Assembly: GCA_022822085.1 (NCBI GenBank) | Contig: JAJECK010000021.1 | Location: forward strand, 1 to 54,698 | DNA: 54,698 nucleotides | Source of the DNA: Candidatus Poribacteria bacterium | GTDB lineage: Bacteria; Poribacteria; WGA-4E; WGA-3G | Direction of reading: 5' to 3' | In this document: in pieces, positions 51,488 through 54,698 of the stretch | How positions within the stretch are numbered: the stretch's first letter is position 1 | Layout of the letters: every line of letters begins with the position of its first letter | The notes under the pieces: generated by a model | What the model was told of the DNA's origin: nothing | Databases searched by the model: none | What the model saw: only the letters and a program-made list of their open reading frames with translations | Program-made: the position numbers and the translations under genes

Positions 51488-52534
51488 TTAACCGTCACCA
51501 AACTTTTTCCGAAACAGGGATATTGTGTCGTGATCAGGATGATTTGGCAGTTCTGCAGGAGATTCCCAATCTTCACCAACTTCAGTCAATTTCACAGGTT
51601 TTCCATCGTTTTCTAAGATAGATTTCCAACCTGCAAGAAAGACGTTTGTCTTATGCATAATCTGACCAAAGGTCTGTGCCATTTCTTTATGCAGTGCCAT
51701 ATTCTGAAATGCCCAGATTGTCGGGATCCATATTTCTGTCTTGTCAAATGGGTAGCCAGTCCCTGTATGAATTCTAAAATTTTCCCCACCATAAGCTTCA
51801 GATGTGTGTATCTGCACAGTCCCCCATGAACCGCTTACTTGATGAAGTGTTCCATAAAACTTATGTCCTTCACCGTTAACATGTTCTATTGTAAGGACAC
51901 CTGGTGGACTATGCCAACTGTCCGCCTGATATGCCACAGAAATAACTGGATTTCCTGCCTCAACAATTGCCTTACACACCATATAGACTCCGTGTATACC
52001 GTGTGTTGGATAGTCATCAAACGAGTTGGTTGCGGTATAACAAACAATCTGTTTTCCGCTTGCCCATGCTTTTGCCCTTGAAATTGGGTCGTTGTGTTCG
52101 TGGCTTGATGGTACCAATATCGTTGCCCCATGTTTTTCAGCTAAAACGGACATTTTCCGAGCTTTGGCAAGAGAATTCGCAAAAGGACGATTGATTAGGT
52201 TCGGTAAACCAGCTTCAAGATAAGGTTCATGCAGAATGTGGTTCCACGGATGGTTATAATATCCACCTGAAATAACGCCATCCACCTTACCTACCATGTC
52301 ATCAAAATTCTTGACCGCCTCACAACCGTATTCTTTTGCAACTGCTTGTGCCTTATCGTATTCAATGTCCCAGCAGTGTGTGATACGCATTCCAGTGAAT
52401 GGGTTATCTTTCTGACCGACTCTTGGATTTATTGCGGGTGCCCACAATGGCATGTGTGAATACGATGAGACATTTAGAAATCCAACGCGGAAAGGTGCAT
52501 ATTCCTGCTGATGTGTTTCATTAGATGTTTGCAT
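51488..52534 (-). CDS. GFO/IDH/MocA family oxidoreductase
   Basis: A 348-residue dehydrogenase-like protein. The N-terminal Rossmann part has FRVGFLNVSSYSHMPLWAPAIN and ITHCWDIEYDKAQAVAKEYG; VDGVISGGYYNHPWNHILHEPYLEAGLPNLINRPFA corresponds to the hinge, where the common E-K-P is replaced by N-R-P-F-A. The C-terminal half is the substrate-binding beta sheet. The substrate is unknown; sugars or inositol are usual in this family. The altered hinge could reflect a changed active site. AAAGGAGAG precedes the ATG. Confidence 0.78.
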   Translation of the reverse strand: MQTSNETHQQEYAPFRVGFLNVSSYSHMPLWAPAINPRVGQKDNPFTGMRITHCWDIEYDKAQAVAKEYGCEAVKNFDDMVGKVDGVISGGYYNHPWNHILHEPYLEAGLPNLINRPFANSLAKARKMSVLAEKHGATILVPSSHEHNDPISRAKAWASGKQIVCYTATNSFDDYPTHGIHGVYMVCKAIVEAGNPVISVAYQADSWHSPPGVLTIEHVNGEGHKFYGTLHQVSGSWGTVQIHTSEAYGGENFRIHTGTGYPFDKTEIWIPTIWAFQNMALHKEMAQTFGQIMHKTNVFLAGWKSILENDGKPVKLTEVGEDWESPAELPNHPDHDTISLFRKKFGDG

Positions 52535-52676
52535 TATGCTCTCCTTTAATGCCTTTCAAGTTGACTTTTTTAATCTACCAGTGATATAAAATGCAAAGTA
52601 CTTGTAGTAATGAATGCTAATTTATAGGATTCCGTTGAAAAAGTCAATTATTAACCTCTTCAGAATACACAACGTA

Positions 52677-53456
52677 CTACCACGTATCTCTAACACTCAC
52701 ACCTTCATCTGCAAGATAGTCTTTGATACTTTCAATTGTGAATTCACCATAGTGTGTGATGGAAGCAACGATGGCAGCATCTGCCTTGCTTTCTACAAAA
52801 ACGTCGCGTAGATGCTGTGGATTACCCGCACCACCTGAAGCAATTACAGGAATAGGTACAAGGTCTGCAATTGCACCTGTCAATTCCAATTCATATCCTG
52901 CCTTAGTGCCATCAGCATCAATACTATTGACGACGATCTCCCCAGCACCTAAATCAACACCGCGAGCGGACCATTCCAACGCATCCCATCCGATAGGTTT
53001 CCTTCCACCATCAATGTAGATTTCATATCCGCTTGGAATCTGTTGACTCTTTGGAACTTTTTTCACCTGCATACTCAGGACTACACATTGACTGCCAAAT
53101 GCCTGCGCGCCCTCCGATATAATATTGGGATTCCGCACAGCACCAGAATCTATGCTGACCTTTTCTGCTCCTGCAAGTAGTGCGCGCCGCATATCATCAA
53201 GGGTGCGTAATCCTCCGCCTACAGAAAATGGAATGAATATTTCTGAAGCGACATCAGAAACAACATCAATCATAATATCCCGTCTTTCATTGCTTGCGGT
53301 GATGTCATAAAAAACGAGTTCATCGGCACCTGCTTCATAATAAAACCGTGCCATTTCCACTGGGTCACCGACATCAACATTGCCTTGAAACGCAATGCCT
53401 TTTGTGACTTTTCCATCACGTACATCTAAACATGGTATTATCCGTTTTGTTAACAT
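52677..53456 (-). CDS. hisF: Imidazole glycerol phosphate synthase subunit HisF (variant active site)
   Basis: A 259-residue TIM barrel, clearly His[21 protein letters not shown] with catalytic Asp11, [46 protein letters not shown] with the family Asp at 180, and [14 protein letters not shown]. HisF cyclises PRFAR with ammonia from HisH to form imidazole glycerol phosphate and AICAR. The other catalytic residue, normally Asp130 in V-A-I-D-A-K-R, is Gln130 here ([11 protein letters not shown]). That block is unlike classical HisF, so activity may be changed. No hisH or other his gene is nearby. A GAAAGGG site precedes the ATG. Confidence 0.88.
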   Translation of the reverse strand: MLTKRIIPCLDVRDGKVTKGIAFQGNVDVGDPVEMARFYYEAGADELVFYDITASNERRDIMIDVVSDVASEIFIPFSVGGGLRTLDDMRRALLAGAEKVSIDSGAVRNPNIISEGAQAFGSQCVVLSMQVKKVPKSQQIPSGYEIYIDGGRKPIGWDALEWSARGVDLGAGEIVVNSIDADGTKAGYELELTGAIADLVPIPVIASGGAGNPQHLRDVFVESKADAAIVASITHYGEFTIESIKDYLADEGVSVRDTW

Positions 53457-53526
53457 ATTATCCCTTTCTAAATTCTAATGTAGGAGCAAGTCTTTCAGAA
53501 ACGTAAAGGACTGAGCGTTAGCATCC

Positions 53527-54600
53527 TCAAAATATTACACGGGACGTGTGATTTTCTTTTTCGGAAGATGTCTTAATACCATATACTGCCTTTATATTTC
53601 CCCACTGCATGGGTAACTTATCCTGCCGTGACACGGGTAACGGTCCCGCTATCCAGTCAGGGGCCGATTCGTTGTATGGAAACTTTGTTGGAGCTGTTAA
53701 TCGCCGTAACTTACCCGTTGCAATTTCATATTGGTAGATATTGTGAAAATGATCTTTTTCTGGGACATCTAAGCGTCCCGCTGAAAAAAGAATGGCACGT
53801 CCATCATCCATCCAACGAGCACCGGAGCCAACCCATCTGCCACCGATTTTCTCGTTGATGTCGATCTCTGTTCTTGGACCATTTCTATGTTGAATGACAA
53901 ATCGTTTGACCCGCTGTTCCGCTGCGCCCCTTGATTCGATGAACAGAATCCGTTGTCCATCTGGTGCCCAGCAGGGATAGGATCTGAATAGCGAAGGTAC
54001 ATTTGCGGGTGGGTCTGGAAGGAACGGTTCCTGGTTTTTCCCATCTGCGGACATGATCCAGATGCCTTTGTGAGAGAGTCCGCCTCCCCGGCTGACAGAC
54101 CGTCCATATACAATTTCTTTTCCATCTGGTGACCAGTCCGATGTGGATGAACCGGTCTCTTCTTCAATTCCTGTCAACTGCGTCACCTTTCGACTTTGGA
54201 AGTGCATTATATGAATCTCGGAGCGTCCACTGCGGTTGCTCTTAAATGCCATGTGTTGTCCATCTGGAGACCATGCAGGTCTTCCATTTTGATCACCTTC
54301 GTTGTTGTCTGTCAGCTGCTGTTGGTTAGTGCCATCAGCGTTCATGATAAACAGTTGATACTTTTGTATATCTTTTTCAAGGTTCCTCTCAAAAGCGATT
54401 TTGGTGCCATCTGGCGGCCAACGTGGTTTGTCCTCCCAAAACTGGTTGTCTGTCAATCTACGTATGTTCCTACCGTTGTCGTTCATGACGTAGAGACTGC
54501 CATTGTAATTGAAAACGATCTTTGCGTTAACACTACAGACAAGACAACAACACATTAAACTGACATTTATCAAAATAGCGGAGAATCCACTAAATATCAA
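53527..54600 (-). CDS. Exported TolB-like (PD40/WD40-type) beta-propeller protein
   Basis: A 357-residue protein with a signal-type hydrophobic start (FSGFSAILINVSLMCCCLVCSVNA) and five or so PD40 repeats of the W-S-P-D-G-x-x-(I/L)-x-F-x-S-x-R type (RWPPDGTKIAFERN, AWSPDGQHMAFKSNRSG, DWSPDGKEIVYGRS, CWAPDGQRILFIESRG). It resembles the TolB propeller and probably works in the periplasm. The C terminus reads KLPMQWGNIK before a further 20 residues, a W-G-x-I-K tail shared with two LamG proteins. The only in-frame start with a signal peptide is TTG at 54600; upstream stops exclude a longer frame. Confidence 0.75.
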   Translation of the reverse strand: MIFSGFSAILINVSLMCCCLVCSVNAKIVFNYNGSLYVMNDNGRNIRRLTDNQFWEDKPRWPPDGTKIAFERNLEKDIQKYQLFIMNADGTNQQQLTDNNEGDQNGRPAWSPDGQHMAFKSNRSGRSEIHIMHFQSRKVTQLTGIEEETGSSTSDWSPDGKEIVYGRSVSRGGGLSHKGIWIMSADGKNQEPFLPDPPANVPSLFRSYPCWAPDGQRILFIESRGAAEQRVKRFVIQHRNGPRTEIDINEKIGGRWVGSGARWMDDGRAILFSAGRLDVPEKDHFHNIYQYEIATGKLRRLTAPTKFPYNESAPDWIAGPLPVSRQDKLPMQWGNIKAVYGIKTSSEKENHTSRVIF

Positions 54601-54698
54601 TACAAAAAGGGTTTTGCGTCATGAAAATGCGTTTATTTTGAAGATTTGACTTGATTTTATATGCATGAGTTGCCATCCTAATTATAAAAAATAACAGC

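Noticed and set aside
1-54698. CRISPR array or tRNA genes
   Set aside because: No regularly spaced repeats or cloverleaf-type gene could be recognised.

Overview
The window reads as a piece of a moderately A+T-rich, Gram-negative genome, probably from an uncultivated heterotroph of the Candidatus Poribacteria type or a similar sponge- or aquatic-associated lineage. That placement is an inference from gene content, not a test. The repertoire includes a sulfatase, LamG and GH32-like proteins, phytanoyl-CoA dioxygenase, enolase-superfamily, amidohydrolase, GFO/IDH/MocA and gluconolactonase-type enzymes. An outer membrane is indicated by a CBM9/DUF5916 beta-barrel, a Wza-like export protein and a lipoprotein. 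No rRNA, tRNA or CRISPR array was seen. Most genes sit in short same-strand groups.

Layout. 0.4-2.4 kb (minus): a cis-3-hydroxyproline-dehydratase-like enzyme and an ornithine-cyclodeaminase-family reductase. 2.6-4.1 kb (minus): a compact type II restriction-modification pair. 4.4-6.4 kb (minus): a LamG/GH32-like protein. 6.8-8.5 kb (plus): adenosine deaminase-like and nucleosidase genes. 8.6-15.8 kb (plus): acetyltransferases, PhyH dioxygenase, ABM monooxygenase, a LamG protein, an MBL-fold protein, a sugar isomerase-like protein, then an AAA ATPase/TOPRIM pair that looks like a defence module. 15.9-19.6 kb (minus): gamma-glutamyltransferase and a large membrane protein. 20.1-25.9 kb (plus): GNAT, tartrate/malate-type dehydrogenase, HAD hydrolase, methyltransferase, DUF123 protein, sulfatase. 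25.9-28.6 kb (minus): nitrilase, SLBB export protein, two small proteins. 28.7-31.0 kb: a MITE, a TM protein, a decayed IS982-like transposase, a second MITE and MazG. 31.2-33.7 kb (plus): cupin, crotonase, lactonase. 33.8-34.0 kb (minus): a SelW-like selenoprotein gene with an in-frame UGA, easily missed by ORF calling. 34.3-40.2 kb (plus): LamG, beta-propeller glycosidase-like, CBM9/DUF5916 and duplicated-domain proteins. 40.3-41.4 kb (minus): alcohol dehydrogenase. 42.0-47.8 kb (plus): ABC ATPase, giant FtsX permease, TPR lipoprotein, purC. 47.9-48.0 kb: a sigma-54 promoter before a structured, terminator-ended candidate small RNA. 48.1-54.6 kb (minus): MerA-like flavoprotein, D-aminoacylase, oxidoreductase, hisF and a TolB-like propeller protein.

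The most notable points are the SelW-like selenoprotein with a plausible bacterial SECIS hairpin, the sigma-54-driven candidate RNA between purC and a convergent gene, the split ATPase/TOPRIM module, two families of miniature inverted-repeat elements, and a shared C-terminal W-G-x-I/L-K tail on secreted proteins of different folds. Enzyme oddities include a HisF with Gln at the usual Asp130 and a GH32-like protein without the usual acid/base Glu. All calls are by reading alone; no searches or folding programs were run.
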